Position numbers and translations under genes: made by a program. This document shows, piece after piece, positions 1 to 8,042 of a DNA stretch of 15,511 nt; the first letter of the stretch is position 1; every line of letters starts with the position of its first letter. Origin of the DNA: Alcaligenaceae bacterium (GTDB lineage: Bacteria > Pseudomonadota > Gammaproteobacteria > Burkholderiales > Burkholderiaceae_B); NCBI GenBank assembly GCA_947380655.1, contig CANCRX010000070.1, forward strand, positions 1 to 15,511, in the 5' to 3' direction. The notes beneath the pieces are model-generated. The model worked only from the letters and a program-made list of their open reading frames with translations, was not told the DNA's origin and ran no database searches.

Positions 1-54
1 CGAATTTGGTCATGTCATCGACGCCCTGAACTGCGGCGTATGCGGGAAATTTGG

Positions 55-60
55 ATTATA
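55..60 (-). promoter_or_regulatory. Possible -10 box of a leftward promoter
   Basis: The minus strand reads TATAAT here, a perfect match to the sigma-70 -10 consensus. At 17-bp spacing the -35 position reads TCCGCA, which matches the consensus at only three of six bases and lies inside the palindrome at 78-92. A weak -35 overlapped by an operator-like palindrome would fit a regulated promoter for a gene just outside the left edge. Base composition alone could also produce the hexamer. Confidence 0.3.
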
Positions 61-77
61 GCCGCCCTGCTCGATTT

Positions 78-92
78 TGCGGAAATTCCGCA
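78..92. promoter_or_regulatory. Perfect 15-bp palindrome, candidate operator
   Basis: TGCGGAA and TTCCGCA form a perfect 7-bp inverted repeat around a single central A. On the minus strand it sits 17 bases upstream of TATAAT (55-60), so it would cover the -35 position of a leftward promoter, a classic repressor or activator placement. The compact symmetric shape resembles sites of dimeric regulators such as the IclR family, but I cannot name the regulator. The single-base centre makes it a poor hairpin, which argues for a protein-binding site over a terminator. Confidence 0.4.
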
Positions 93-166
93 TAGACTTT
101 TAATGAATTCAAGCTATACCGAGCGCTTAGATCGCCTGGTGCTAAAAAATTGAGCAGAAACTCCGT

Positions 167-1978
167 TTAATTTAACTTTTCTGTGCGCTGCAACAACCAT
201 TTCAAGGCTGCACCCGAGACCCGAGGCTGCAGCCTTGTTCGGACCTCAGCATGATAGGTGTTGAGCCACTCGATTTCATCCTGACGCAACTGCTCGGTCT
301 GAATGCAGCGGGCGTCGATCGGACAAAGCGTGAGGGTCTCAAACTGCAAAAATTCACCAAATTCAGACTGACCGGCACTCTGATTGCAAACCAGATTTTC
401 AATCCGGATGCCCCAGCGTCCTGGACGATACAAACCTGGCTCATTCGAGGTAATCATGCCAGGCTGCATCGCCGTATGCGGCGCGGGAGCCGCGCGATAA
501 GAAATCACCTGAGGGCCTTCATGGACGTTGAGGTAATACCCAACCCCATGCCCGGTCCCATGACCATATTCCGCTAAACGCTCCCAGAGTGGGGCTCGGG
601 CCACCGCATCAATCATCGGCGAGGCAATGCCACGCGGAAATCGCAATCTCGACAGAGCAATCATCGCACGCAAAACGGCTGTGTAGTCGTCTTTCATGGC
701 TACCGTGGGTTGACCCACTGGGATCACCCGCGTGATGTCGGTGGTCCCACCCAGATACTGCGCCCCTGAGTCAATCAACAGCAAACCATTACCGGCGATC
801 TGCGCATATGCGGTCGGTGTTGGACGGTAATGAGGCATCGCGCCATTAGCATTAAATGCAGAAATCGTGCCAAAACTGCGGGAAACGAAGCCGGGCTGTT
901 GCGCTCTGAGAGCAATCAAACGCTCATCAATCATCAACTCATTTAAATCTTGCGTATCGCAATGCTCGATTACTTCTTCGAGCCAGGCAAAAAATGCACA
1001 TAGCGCCGCGCCATCCTGCTCCATCACACGACGTACATGGGTCAGCTCAAACTCGGTTTTTTGAGATTTGAAAAACGTGCTGGGATTCATCACCCGGACT
1101 TTTTTAGCGCGAATGCGATCAATCAGCGCGCACGTGGTACGCACCGGATCAAACATCAGCGTGTCGGTATCCTCAAGCTGCGCCAATACCTGGGCGGCGG
1201 AATCGTAGGGACGAACCTCGATGCCGTCCTTGGCGAGTGCGCGCGCCAGATTGCAATCAATCTTACCTGGCAACGCAAACAGCAGCGCGGTCTCCAGACC
1301 AATCATGGCATGAGACATAAATACCGGGTTGTAGGAAACGTCACTGCCACGCAAATTAAACAGCCAGGCGATGTCATCCAGTGTAGACAGGAGATGCCAT
1401 TGAGCACCCTGCTCTCGCATCACTGCGCGCACCCGCTCGAGTTTTTCGACGCGACTTAGACCAGCAAACTCCAGGGCAAGTTCTTTGATGGGTGCATTAG
1501 GTAAGGCGGGACGATCCGACCAGCACGCGCCTGGAATATCCAGACTCAATTCAAGCCGGATGCCGCGCGCAGCAAACAGTGTTTCCAATGCATCACGCGC
1601 CGCCACACCCAGCGCACGACCGTCGACTGCGACCACACCTTTTACAGGGACGTTGTCCGCCAGCCATTGTGTATGCGCCTGGTCCGCAGCCGTCCCAATT
1701 TTCATCAATTGAAATGCGGTACCGGCCAATTCGTTTTCAGCCTGAACCCAATAGCGACTGTCGACCCAGACCCCCGCAAAGTCTTGTGTCACAACGACTG
1801 TACCGACCGAACCTGTAAACGCAGTCAACCAAGCACGCAACTGCCAGTAATCCGGCAGATATTCAGATAAGTGCGGATCTGCTGACGGGATCAGGCAGGC
1901 ATCTATGCCCGCACTTTTCATCGCCTCGCGTAGGGAGGCGAGAAGGGAGTCTTTGCTGGAAGTGGTGTGATTTTTCAT
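167..1978 (-). CDS. Xaa-Pro aminopeptidase (aminopeptidase P, M24B family, three-domain form)
   Basis: This cytoplasmic metallopeptidase removes an N-terminal residue from peptides whose second residue is proline. At 603 residues it matches the long XPNPEP1-type enzyme (about 620 aa), not E. coli PepP (441 aa). It has two creatinase-N-like domains (about 10-310), the pita-bread M24 catalytic domain (about 315-540) and a short C-terminal domain. The five metal ligands are visible as D403, D414, H477, E513 and E527, and the expected active-site histidines are H383 (PHYRP) and H486 (NVHEG). Spacing agrees with the human enzyme. The start codon shares one base with the stop of the M55 gene upstream (TAATG) and has no clear Shine-Dalgarno sequence, so translation is probably coupled. 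Met20 is a less likely alternative start. It appears to be the last gene of the peptide-utilisation run. Confidence 0.95.
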   Translation of the reverse strand: MKNHTTSSKDSLLASLREAMKSAGIDACLIPSADPHLSEYLPDYWQLRAWLTAFTGSVGTVVVTQDFAGVWVDSRYWVQAENELAGTAFQLMKIGTAADQAHTQWLADNVPVKGVVAVDGRALGVAARDALETLFAARGIRLELSLDIPGACWSDRPALPNAPIKELALEFAGLSRVEKLERVRAVMREQGAQWHLLSTLDDIAWLFNLRGSDVSYNPVFMSHAMIGLETALLFALPGKIDCNLARALAKDGIEVRPYDSAAQVLAQLEDTDTLMFDPVRTTCALIDRIRAKKVRVMNPSTFFKSQKTEFELTHVRRVMEQDGAALCAFFAWLEEVIEHCDTQDLNELMIDERLIALRAQQPGFVSRSFGTISAFNANGAMPHYRPTPTAYAQIAGNGLLLIDSGAQYLGGTTDITRVIPVGQPTVAMKDDYTAVLRAMIALSRLRFPRGIASPMIDAVARAPLWERLAEYGHGTGHGVGYYLNVHEGPQVISYRAAPAPHTAMQPGMITSNEPGLYRPGRWGIRIENLVCNQSAGQSEFGEFLQFETLTLCPIDARCIQTEQLRQDEIEWLNTYHAEVRTRLQPRVSGAALKWLLQRTEKLN

Positions 1979-2811
1979 TAACGCAACATAAATGACATAG
2001 CAGCCATGCTATTGAGCATGCGAATTGTGTGTGCCATCGAAGGCGCAGAAAACTCAAGTGTGACACCATCTATTCGCAGCAGTTCGGGCAAGGTGCAAAA
2101 CAGATCTGCAAAGGCTGGGCCTTGTGTAATGAGCCTGCAGCGAATAACACCTGCATGTTGTGGTTCAAACTTAACAGTCGAAACCATCAGTCCATACGCT
2201 CTCACTGCATGTTCAGCGGCTTGCGCAATCGCAACTTGAGAGGCCTCGAGGGAAAGGGACACACCACTGGAGTGCCCATAGGCAACTTTCGTCTGCACCC
2301 AGTGCGCATGCGGAAATCTGTGTTTGTTTTCTGCGATGAACTGATCATCTCCGGAGCCAAAAATAACGGGTACGCCTAATTCAGCGGCTAAGCCACCATA
2401 GAGTCCTGCTTCACCAAACGGCTCGCCATTAATTTCTACACGGGCAAATGCAAAGCTATTAATAGTGTGGGCAAGCACGCCCCGACCTTGCGCCTGGGAA
2501 TGATAACCAAGCAACATCACCGCATCACAATCCAGCTCCAGGCCAGCCATCATGCCCATATAGCGTGGCTTACCCAACACATAACTCGCGCGCGGATGCA
2601 AAGAATCAACAATCAGATTACGGAAGCTACCATGTGAATCATTGACCAGGACTTCAGTGGCACCACCATCAAACGCACCTCGTATCGCGGCGTTAGCTTC
2701 CTCAGTCATCCAGCGCCTGGCTCTCTCGTATTCAGCATTTCCGGCACGCGTTTGTTCGAGACTGAATACTCCAGCCACGCCTTCTATATCTGCAGAAATG
2801 AGTATTTTCAT
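1978..2811 (-). CDS. dppA: M55-family D-aminopeptidase (DppA type)
   Basis: This is a zinc peptidase that releases D-amino acids such as D-Ala from the N-terminus of short peptides. The family prototype is Bacillus subtilis DppA, which forms a decameric ring; this is not the E. coli dipeptide-binding protein of the same name. The 277-residue length is normal. Family landmarks match the prototype: D8 and E10 in the SADIEG start, H60 in VNDSH, H104 in LGYH and E134 in the FGEAG stretch as metal ligands, with H115 as the probable catalytic histidine. No signal peptide is seen, so it should act in the cytoplasm. It starts three bases after the DedA stop without a clear Shine-Dalgarno sequence and overlaps the downstream aminopeptidase P start by one base, implying translational coupling. 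In B. subtilis dppA also sits with a dipeptide ABC importer, which supports a role in using imported D-residue peptides. Confidence 0.93.
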   Translation of the reverse strand: MKILISADIEGVAGVFSLEQTRAGNAEYERARRWMTEEANAAIRGAFDGGATEVLVNDSHGSFRNLIVDSLHPRASYVLGKPRYMGMMAGLELDCDAVMLLGYHSQAQGRGVLAHTINSFAFARVEINGEPFGEAGLYGGLAAELGVPVIFGSGDDQFIAENKHRFPHAHWVQTKVAYGHSSGVSLSLEASQVAIAQAAEHAVRAYGLMVSTVKFEPQHAGVIRCRLITQGPAFADLFCTLPELLRIDGVTLEFSAPSMAHTIRMLNSMAAMSFMLR

Positions 2812-2814
2812 GGT

Positions 2815-3456
2815 TCAGGATTTTGAAGAAGTCATCCGGGCGCGCACGATCGCAATAATGCCCGGTAACAAAGACAGAAAAATGATGCCAAGAATCACTA
2901 ACGTCAGATGGTCACGTATGAAAGGTAGATTGCCAAACAGGTAACCGGCGAGCGTCAATGAAACAACCCACAAAATCCCGCCACTGACATTAAAAGAAAA
3001 AAACCGTTTTGGATCCATGCGAGCAAAACCCGCAACAAAAGGTGCCATCGTACGTGCGATCGGTAAAAACCTGGCGATGATGATGGTCTGACCGCCGTAA
3101 CGATCAAAAAAGCCCTGGGTGTAAGCCATACGCTGAGGGCTCACCAAACGGGTACGGCTGATCAGAGCCGCTCCAAACCAGCGTCCAATCGCGTAGTTCA
3201 CGGCGTCTCCTGTGATCGCTGCCGTAGTGAGCAAGCCCATGATCAACAGGATATCCATCTTGCCCATGGCACAAATTGCGCCCGCCACGAACAATAAGGA
3301 ATCACCGGGCAAAATACTGGCAAAAACCAAACCTGTTTCCGCAAAGATAATCAATACGAGTAGCAGATAAATCCAGGCGCCATGCGCTTCGATAAACTGC
3401 AACATCGTTTTATCGATATGAAGCAGCAAATCGAACAAACTCGTTATCAAATCCAT
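2815..3456 (-). CDS. DedA-family (SNARE-associated/VTT domain) inner-membrane protein
   Basis: This is a 213-residue polytopic membrane protein of the DedA family. Members support membrane homeostasis, envelope stress and drug tolerance, and some act in undecaprenyl-phosphate or phospholipid translocation. Hydrophobic segments lie near 28-50, 53-70, 72-90, 135-175 and 180-205. Residues reported as essential in E. coli YqjA have clear counterparts: E40 (FAETG), D52 (LPGD), and R129 and R135 in the RFLPIAR motif. An AAGGA Shine-Dalgarno (3464-3468) precedes the ATG by 7 bases. The gene sits between two peptidase genes, 67 bases after the P1-peptidase stop and 3 bases before the M55 start, so it is very probably co-transcribed with M55. 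Substrate and role in this locus are unknown; the DedA YqjA/YghB type is only one of several subgroups it could belong to. Confidence 0.92.
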   Translation of the reverse strand: MDLITSLFDLLLHIDKTMLQFIEAHGAWIYLLLVLIIFAETGLVFASILPGDSLLFVAGAICAMGKMDILLIMGLLTTAAITGDAVNYAIGRWFGAALISRTRLVSPQRMAYTQGFFDRYGGQTIIIARFLPIARTMAPFVAGFARMDPKRFFSFNVSGGILWVVSLTLAGYLFGNLPFIRDHLTLVILGIIFLSLLPGIIAIVRARMTSSKS

Positions 3457-3523
3457 TGTGAAATCCTTGAGTACCGATCAAATCAAAAAAACATTGTAGC
3501 TAAATGCCATACCCCGCATCACC

Positions 3524-4570
3524 TCATGGACACAGCCCGGCGCTGACATCAAGCAAGCAATGCCTGACATGACCATCACGACCCATCACGGATTCAGCAT
3601 GCCAGAGTGCTGACAGGATTGCTTGCTCGACACTATCGGCGACAGCTTCAAATAAAGCATCTATTTTTTGTTCATGCAGCATGGCAATGGCTGGCATATC
3701 GAGCGCACGATCATGCGGAACGGTATAGGCCGTTGAAAATGCAATTGCGATATCACCACTGCCGTGGCCGAGATTGGAGCCAGTACGAGCCAGACCAACT
3801 GTTGCGCGCATGGCCAGCCTGCGCAACTGTCTGGAATCAAGAGGCGCATCGGTCGCTAAAACGATGATAATTGAACCCTTCTCTGGTTCTGGTGAAAGGA
3901 TTGACGTATCTAGCGCGACGCGTCGACCAAGCAGCATGAACTGTTCTCGCTTACCAAAATTTGCGAGAACCAAGGCACCGACTGTATAGGCGTGTTGATC
4001 TATGGAGACGACGCGTGAAGCCGTGCCAATGCCACCCTTAAGCTCAAAACACGACATGCCCCGGCCTGCGCCTACCGCACCCTGCTGCAGCTGTGTATGC
4101 GCTGACTGGTAAGCGCGGTGATAATGCTCGGCTTGCACAGCAAATGCTTGGATATCATTGAGATAACCATCATTACACTCAAACACCAAAGGGCTTACGG
4201 TCGGCCAGGCCCGGCCAATTTCTGGATGCATCGCGATCGCCTGTCGGAGTTGTGCTTCGGCTACTGCGGACACACTAAAGGTATTTGTCAAGGCAATCGG
4301 TGTCTCAAATACACCGAGTTCCTCTAACTGCATCAGACCGACGGACTTACCAAAGCCGTTCATGATCACAGCAGCTGCGGGAACTTTATGTGTGAAATGA
4401 GATTGCTGATGCGCGCGAATGACTGTCACGCCGGTCTGTATCGAACCTTGATTTAACGTGCAGTGACCGACCTGCACACCTGCCACATCAGTAATTGAAT
4501 CAAGAGGGCCCGCGCTCAAGCGACCTACGAAAGGAGGTTGTGACGATTTTGCAGGATTTGTCGCTTGCAT
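3524..4570 (-). CDS. P1-family (S58, DmpA/BapA-like) self-processing aminopeptidase
   Basis: This is an Ntn-type enzyme made as a precursor that cleaves itself into alpha and beta chains. DmpA releases L- or D-residues from peptide N-termini and BapA cleaves beta-peptides; which of these applies here cannot be read from sequence. The protein has 348 residues. Seen are the N-terminal ITDVAGVQVGH motif, MNGFGKSVGL, the GAVGAGRG and GGIGTASR loops, LANFG with a probable oxyanion asparagine (N204), and the self-cleavage site G232-S233 in the segment KGSIIIVLATDAPL, where S233 becomes the nucleophile. TGSNLGHGSGD follows as in relatives. I prefer the ATG at 4570, ten bases after the gsiD stop; a TTG at 4594 would add eight residues and overlap gsiD. 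Neither has a good Shine-Dalgarno, so coupling to gsiD is likely. There is no signal peptide, so it should be cytoplasmic. Confidence 0.92.
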   Translation of the reverse strand: MQATNPAKSSQPPFVGRLSAGPLDSITDVAGVQVGHCTLNQGSIQTGVTVIRAHQQSHFTHKVPAAAVIMNGFGKSVGLMQLEELGVFETPIALTNTFSVSAVAEAQLRQAIAMHPEIGRAWPTVSPLVFECNDGYLNDIQAFAVQAEHYHRAYQSAHTQLQQGAVGAGRGMSCFELKGGIGTASRVVSIDQHAYTVGALVLANFGKREQFMLLGRRVALDTSILSPEPEKGSIIIVLATDAPLDSRQLRRLAMRATVGLARTGSNLGHGSGDIAIAFSTAYTVPHDRALDMPAIAMLHEQKIDALFEAVADSVEQAILSALWHAESVMGRDGHVRHCLLDVSAGLCP

Positions 4571-4580
4571 GTTGTTGAAA

Positions 4581-5447
4581 TTATTTACGGTCAATTTTGG
4601 GATCTAAGGCATCGCGCAGACCATCGCCCAACAAATTAAAGGCCAGCACCGTCAGGAAAATCGCCAGAGCAGGGAAAATCGCTACGTGAGGTGCGACCAC
4701 CATATCTGAGCGGGCCTCATTGAGCATTGCACCCCACTCAGGTGTCGGAGGACGTGCTCCCATACCCAAAAAAGAAAGACTGGCTGCAGTAATGATTGAT
4801 GTGCCTATACGCATCGTCCCATAGACGATGATGGCAGAAATCGTACCGGGCAAGATATGTCTGAAAATAACCGTAGCATCCGAAGCGCCAAGACTTTTAA
4901 CTGCCTCAACATAGGTCATCTGCTTGAGCGATAGCGTATTGCCTCGCACCAGTCTTGCGAAGGCTGGCACACTAAATACCGCGACCGCAACAATGACATT
5001 GATCATGCTTGAACCCAGAATCGCCACAACGCCAATTGCCAGCAACATACCAGGAAAAGCAAGCAGTACATCAGAGATACGCATCGTAATTCGATCCCAC
5101 CAGCCCTGATAATAACCAGCCATCAACCCCATAAAGGTACCAATCACCGCCCCGATCGCGACCGACAACAGCCCTGCCGCTAATGAAATCCTGGCTCCCA
5201 TCAACACACGACTAAATATATCTCGCCCCAATGCATCGACTCCAAACCAGTGGGCCATCGAAGGGGGGGAATTCAAAGCGTCATAGTCAAAATAATCCTC
5301 GGCATCAAAAGGCACAAGCCAGGGCGCAAATACAGCACAAGCCACCAGGATCATTACAAAAACGGCAGCGATCAAAGCAAGTCGCTGCTTTTTAAATTTA
5401 CGTAAAAACTCTGTCCAGGGGGTTCGAACACGGTTAGCTTGCGTCAT
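4581..5447 (-). CDS. gsiD: Peptide/glutathione ABC importer, permease GsiD
   Basis: This is one of the two membrane subunits of the importer. Its 288 residues show the DppC-type layout: a short cytoplasmic N-terminus with RTPWTEF, a first helix (about 23-45), a periplasmic loop with FDYDALNSPP and HWFGVDALGRDIFSR, then five further helices. The cytoplasmic coupling (EAA) loop around residues 178-200 contains VEAVKSLGASD. The C-terminal stretch AFNLLGDGLRDALDPKI matches my recollection of E. coli GsiD closely and separates it from generic DppC. The purine-rich Shine-Dalgarno GGGGAGGG (5451-5458) lies in the 11 bases after the gsiC stop. It pairs with GsiC to form the channel driven by GsiA. 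Confidence 0.94.
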   Translation of the reverse strand: MTQANRVRTPWTEFLRKFKKQRLALIAAVFVMILVACAVFAPWLVPFDAEDYFDYDALNSPPSMAHWFGVDALGRDIFSRVLMGARISLAAGLLSVAIGAVIGTFMGLMAGYYQGWWDRITMRISDVLLAFPGMLLAIGVVAILGSSMINVIVAVAVFSVPAFARLVRGNTLSLKQMTYVEAVKSLGASDATVIFRHILPGTISAIIVYGTMRIGTSIITAASLSFLGMGARPPTPEWGAMLNEARSDMVVAPHVAIFPALAIFLTVLAFNLLGDGLRDALDPKIDRK

Positions 5448-5458
5448 GTGCCCTCCCC

Positions 5459-6379
5459 TTATTTATAGCGAATGCTTGGATTGATTGCGCCATACAGCAC
5501 ATCAACCAAAAGATTGATTAAGATGAATTCAAAAGAAAACAGTAGCACCAAGCCTTGAATCACCGGATAGTCACGCTGATTAACGGCATCTACAAGGAGT
5601 CGACCGAGTCCCGGCCAGTTAAATACCGTCTCAACAACAATCGAGCCTCCGAGCAAAAATCCGAACTGCAATCCCATCATGGTGACCACGGGAATCAGTG
5701 CATTACGAAGGGTGTGCTTGGCTACTACGATCGTTTCTGACAGTCCTTTTGCGCGCGCAGTACGTACAAAATCTTCCTGGATCACCTCGACAAACGATGC
5801 CCGGGTGAACCGTGCCATCACTGCAGCGACCGCCGCCCCAAGCGTGACGGAAGGTAATATGAAATGTTTCCAGCTGTCGGCACCGACCGTTGGTAACCAG
5901 CCTAATTTGACTGAAAAAATTTGCATCAGCATCATGCCCAGTGCAAAAGCGGGAAAGGAGATACCCGACACAGCCAAGGTCATTCCCAAACGGTCTGGCC
6001 ATTTATTGCGCCACACTGCGGAACAGATCCCAATGCCCATACCGATGATCACAGACCACAGCATGCTCCAGATCGTCAACCACAAGGTTGGCATAAAGCG
6101 TTCAGCAATCTCAAGCGTGACAGGGCGTTTGGTCCGCAATGATTTACCCAGATTGCCTTGCGCAAGATCAGAACAGTACCTGTAAAACTGTTCATACAAA
6201 GGCAAGTCCAAACCCAAATCCTGACGAATCAGATTGATCGTCTGCTGATCCGCATCTTGACCCGCCACAAGGCGCGCAGGATCTCCAGGCAGCATATGCA
6301 CAAACAAAAACACGATCACCACCACAATCAGCAGGGTGGGGATCATGCCAAGCAAGCGACGGACAAGATATGAAGTCAT
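5459..6379 (-). CDS. gsiC: Peptide/glutathione ABC importer, permease GsiC
   Basis: This is the second membrane subunit, 306 residues, the same length as E. coli GsiC. It has the DppB-type architecture: a helix at 9-29 ending in HMLPGDPARL, a periplasmic loop (about 40-98), then five helices. The EAA coupling loop at about 198-226 contains EDFVRTARAKGLSE. The segments AVSGISFPAFALGM, LGWLPTVGADSW, GLQFGFLLGGSIVVE and the terminal NPSIRYK are nearly identical to what I recall of E. coli GsiC. The gene starts 23 bases after the gsiB stop and has only a weak purine patch as ribosome-binding site. The next gene, gsiD, follows after 11 bases. Confidence 0.95.
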   Translation of the reverse strand: MTSYLVRRLLGMIPTLLIVVVIVFLFVHMLPGDPARLVAGQDADQQTINLIRQDLGLDLPLYEQFYRYCSDLAQGNLGKSLRTKRPVTLEIAERFMPTLWLTIWSMLWSVIIGMGIGICSAVWRNKWPDRLGMTLAVSGISFPAFALGMMLMQIFSVKLGWLPTVGADSWKHFILPSVTLGAAVAAVMARFTRASFVEVIQEDFVRTARAKGLSETIVVAKHTLRNALIPVVTMMGLQFGFLLGGSIVVETVFNWPGLGRLLVDAVNQRDYPVIQGLVLLFSFEFILINLLVDVLYGAINPSIRYK

Positions 6380-6402
6380 GAGTCTTTAGGAAAGAGGAGG
6401 CA

Positions 6403-7965
6403 TCACTTCAGATCAATATCACCAAACCACAGTGAAGTATCTGGCTGCACATACACACCAGACAGATTTTTTGAACGAACGTAGACGTTGTTTGCTGTGA
6501 CTAGAAAAGCCCAAGGCGCATCTTTCCAGATCAACTCTTGAGCATCTTTATACAGCGCTGTTTTCTGTTCACGACTCGTTGTAGTCAGCGCTTGCATGAT
6601 ATCTGCGTCAACTTTAGGATTTGAGTAGTAAGCGGTATTGCTCATCACCGGTGGAAAGGCAGGCGTACTAAGCAAAGGACGCAACGCCCAGTCGGCTTCG
6701 CCGGTTGAGGAAGACCACCCAGCGTAATACAGACGTACTTTTGCATCCTCAGGTTTCTGGACCTGATTCACGCGCTGCACACGCTGGCCTGATTCCAGAA
6801 TTTCAATTGAGGTCTTGATACCGACTTGCGTCAATTGCTGCTGCAGGAACTGAACGACTTTGACTGAGGTGCCGTCGTTATAAGCGGACCAAAGTGTTGT
6901 TTCAAAACCATTGGGATAACCAGCCTGAGCAAGTAACTCTTTCGCTTTTTTCGGGTCATACGCCCAAGGGGTCATTTTCAAAGCAAAATCTACACCCTGG
7001 GGGACAACACCTTCAAGTGGTGCAGCAAAGCCTGAAAACGCAACCTTTGCCAACGCTTGTTTGTTGATCGCGTAATTAATGGCTTCACGAACACGGACAT
7101 CGTTAAAGGGTTTCACCATTGTGTTCATGGAAAGATAACGAGCCATGATGGATTTTGAATCGTCAATCACATCAAGCTTGGGACTTTTTTCGAGCACAGA
7201 GATCTGTTCGTAGGGGATCGGAAATGCGAACTGTGCTTCGCCCGTCTGCATCACAGCGGCGCGGGTATTGTTATCCGGAACGGTACGAAAAGTCAGCGTA
7301 TCTACTTTAGGAAAGCCTTTATTCCAGTAGCCATCAAATTTTGCGACTTTCAGGTATTCCGAGGGTTTCCATTCAACAAACTTGAAGGGGCCCGTGCCGA
7401 CAGGATTCAGACCGATATCCTTGCCATATTTAGTGAGGGCGGTTGGAGAAATGATCATCGCGGAAGGATGCGCCAACGCATTGATGAAAGCCGAAAAAGG
7501 CTCTTTCAACGTAATGCGAACTGTCATGGGATCCACAACTTCAGTCTTGGCGACACGGTTGAATTGGGTATAGCGTGCCAACTTGTTTTCGGGGTTGGAT
7601 ACGCGATCAAAGGTCGCTTTCACAGCATCGGCATTAAAGTCCGAACCGTCATGAAATTTCACACCGGAGCGCAGTTTCAAGGTGTAGACCAAGCCGTCAG
7701 GTGTGACACTGTATTCGGTTGCAAGCTTAGGTTGAATTTTCAAATCTTTGTCGAACTCGTAAAGACCCTCGTAATAGGCTTTACCTGCCGCTTGATTCAA
7801 GGTGCTGTTTGTATTGTAGGGATCAAGTGTTTCTAGCGCGATCGCAACCGCAAAAGTCACATCTTTCGCAGCAAGTGCAGCAGGCGCGAATAAAACACCA
7901 CCCAATAAACTGCTGGCCAGGGCCATTGAGGCCAATGCGCGGTTTGTGAATAGTCTGACAGCCAT
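6403..7965 (-). CDS. gsiB: Periplasmic peptide/glutathione-binding protein GsiB (SBP_bac_5 family)
   Basis: This secreted substrate-binding protein delivers ligand to GsiC/GsiD. I start it at the ATG at 7965, giving 520 residues, because a GGAG ribosome-binding site lies 8 bases upstream and a typical Sec signal peptide follows at once: two arginines (R4, R9), a hydrophobic core at about 10-27, and cleavage after ALA or ALAA near residues 32-33. An in-frame ATG 57 bases further upstream would bury this signal peptide. There is no lipobox cysteine. Family segments seen include LDPYNTNSTLNQA, KLRSGVKFHDGSDFNADAV, FSAFINALAHPSAM, PVGTGPF, RAAVMQTGEAQFAFPIPYEQ and STGEADWAL, which match GsiB better than DppA or OppA. 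The real ligand is uncertain; relatives bind glutathione, but the peptidase-rich neighbourhood suggests other short peptides. Confidence 0.94.
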   Translation of the reverse strand: MAVRLFTNRALASMALASSLLGGVLFAPAALAAKDVTFAVAIALETLDPYNTNSTLNQAAGKAYYEGLYEFDKDLKIQPKLATEYSVTPDGLVYTLKLRSGVKFHDGSDFNADAVKATFDRVSNPENKLARYTQFNRVAKTEVVDPMTVRITLKEPFSAFINALAHPSAMIISPTALTKYGKDIGLNPVGTGPFKFVEWKPSEYLKVAKFDGYWNKGFPKVDTLTFRTVPDNNTRAAVMQTGEAQFAFPIPYEQISVLEKSPKLDVIDDSKSIMARYLSMNTMVKPFNDVRVREAINYAINKQALAKVAFSGFAAPLEGVVPQGVDFALKMTPWAYDPKKAKELLAQAGYPNGFETTLWSAYNDGTSVKVVQFLQQQLTQVGIKTSIEILESGQRVQRVNQVQKPEDAKVRLYYAGWSSSTGEADWALRPLLSTPAFPPVMSNTAYYSNPKVDADIMQALTTTSREQKTALYKDAQELIWKDAPWAFLVTANNVYVRSKNLSGVYVQPDTSLWFGDIDLK

Positions 7966-7973
7966 GTGTATTT

Positions 7974-7977
7974 CTCC
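7974..7977 (-). promoter_or_regulatory. Ribosome-binding site that fixes the gsiB start
   Basis: The minus strand reads GGAG here, 8 bases before the ATG at 7965. The upstream in-frame ATG at 8022 lacks a comparable site and would precede the signal peptide with 19 extra residues, so the internal start is preferred. Confidence 0.75.
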
Positions 7978-8042
7978 AGAAAATTTGGATTCAACATCCA
8001 CGATTAAGACAACATCTTGCAATACCTGCGAACTACTTTAAT

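Larger units (their letters stand above)
1..166. other. Left-edge stretch without an assignable gene
   Basis: These 166 bases lie beyond the 3' end of the leftward aminopeptidase P gene. Reading rightward, frame 1 is open from the edge to a TGA at 151-153, and frame 2 is open to a TAG at 59-61. Neither translation resembles a protein I recognise, so a short C-terminal tail of a neighbouring gene is possible but unproven. Reading leftward, a TATAAT box (55-60) and a palindrome (78-92) precede an ATG at 13-11 that would begin M-T-K-F before leaving the window. The sequence would fit the start of another leftward gene. I cannot choose between these readings. There is no convincing terminator for the leftward gene set: GAG/CTC at 151-162 followed by a T run is only a 3-4 bp stem. 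Confidence 0.4.

Noticed and set aside
1..153. Rightward open frame from the left edge to TGA at 151
   Set aside because: About 50 codons without a recognisable motif or start; it cannot be told from chance, so it is not listed as a gene.
143..166. Leftward terminator after aminopeptidase P
   Set aside because: GAG/CTC pairing before a T run gives only 3-4 base pairs, too weak to call.
7966..8022. Longer gsiB start at 8022
   Set aside because: It would place 19 residues before a clear Sec signal peptide and lacks the good ribosome-binding site seen for the ATG at 7965.
7966..8042. Regulatory hairpin or riboswitch between gsiA and gsiB
   Set aside because: Only 4-bp stems (TACT/AGTA and GGAT/ATCC) can be drawn; nothing resembles a known riboswitch or processing hairpin.
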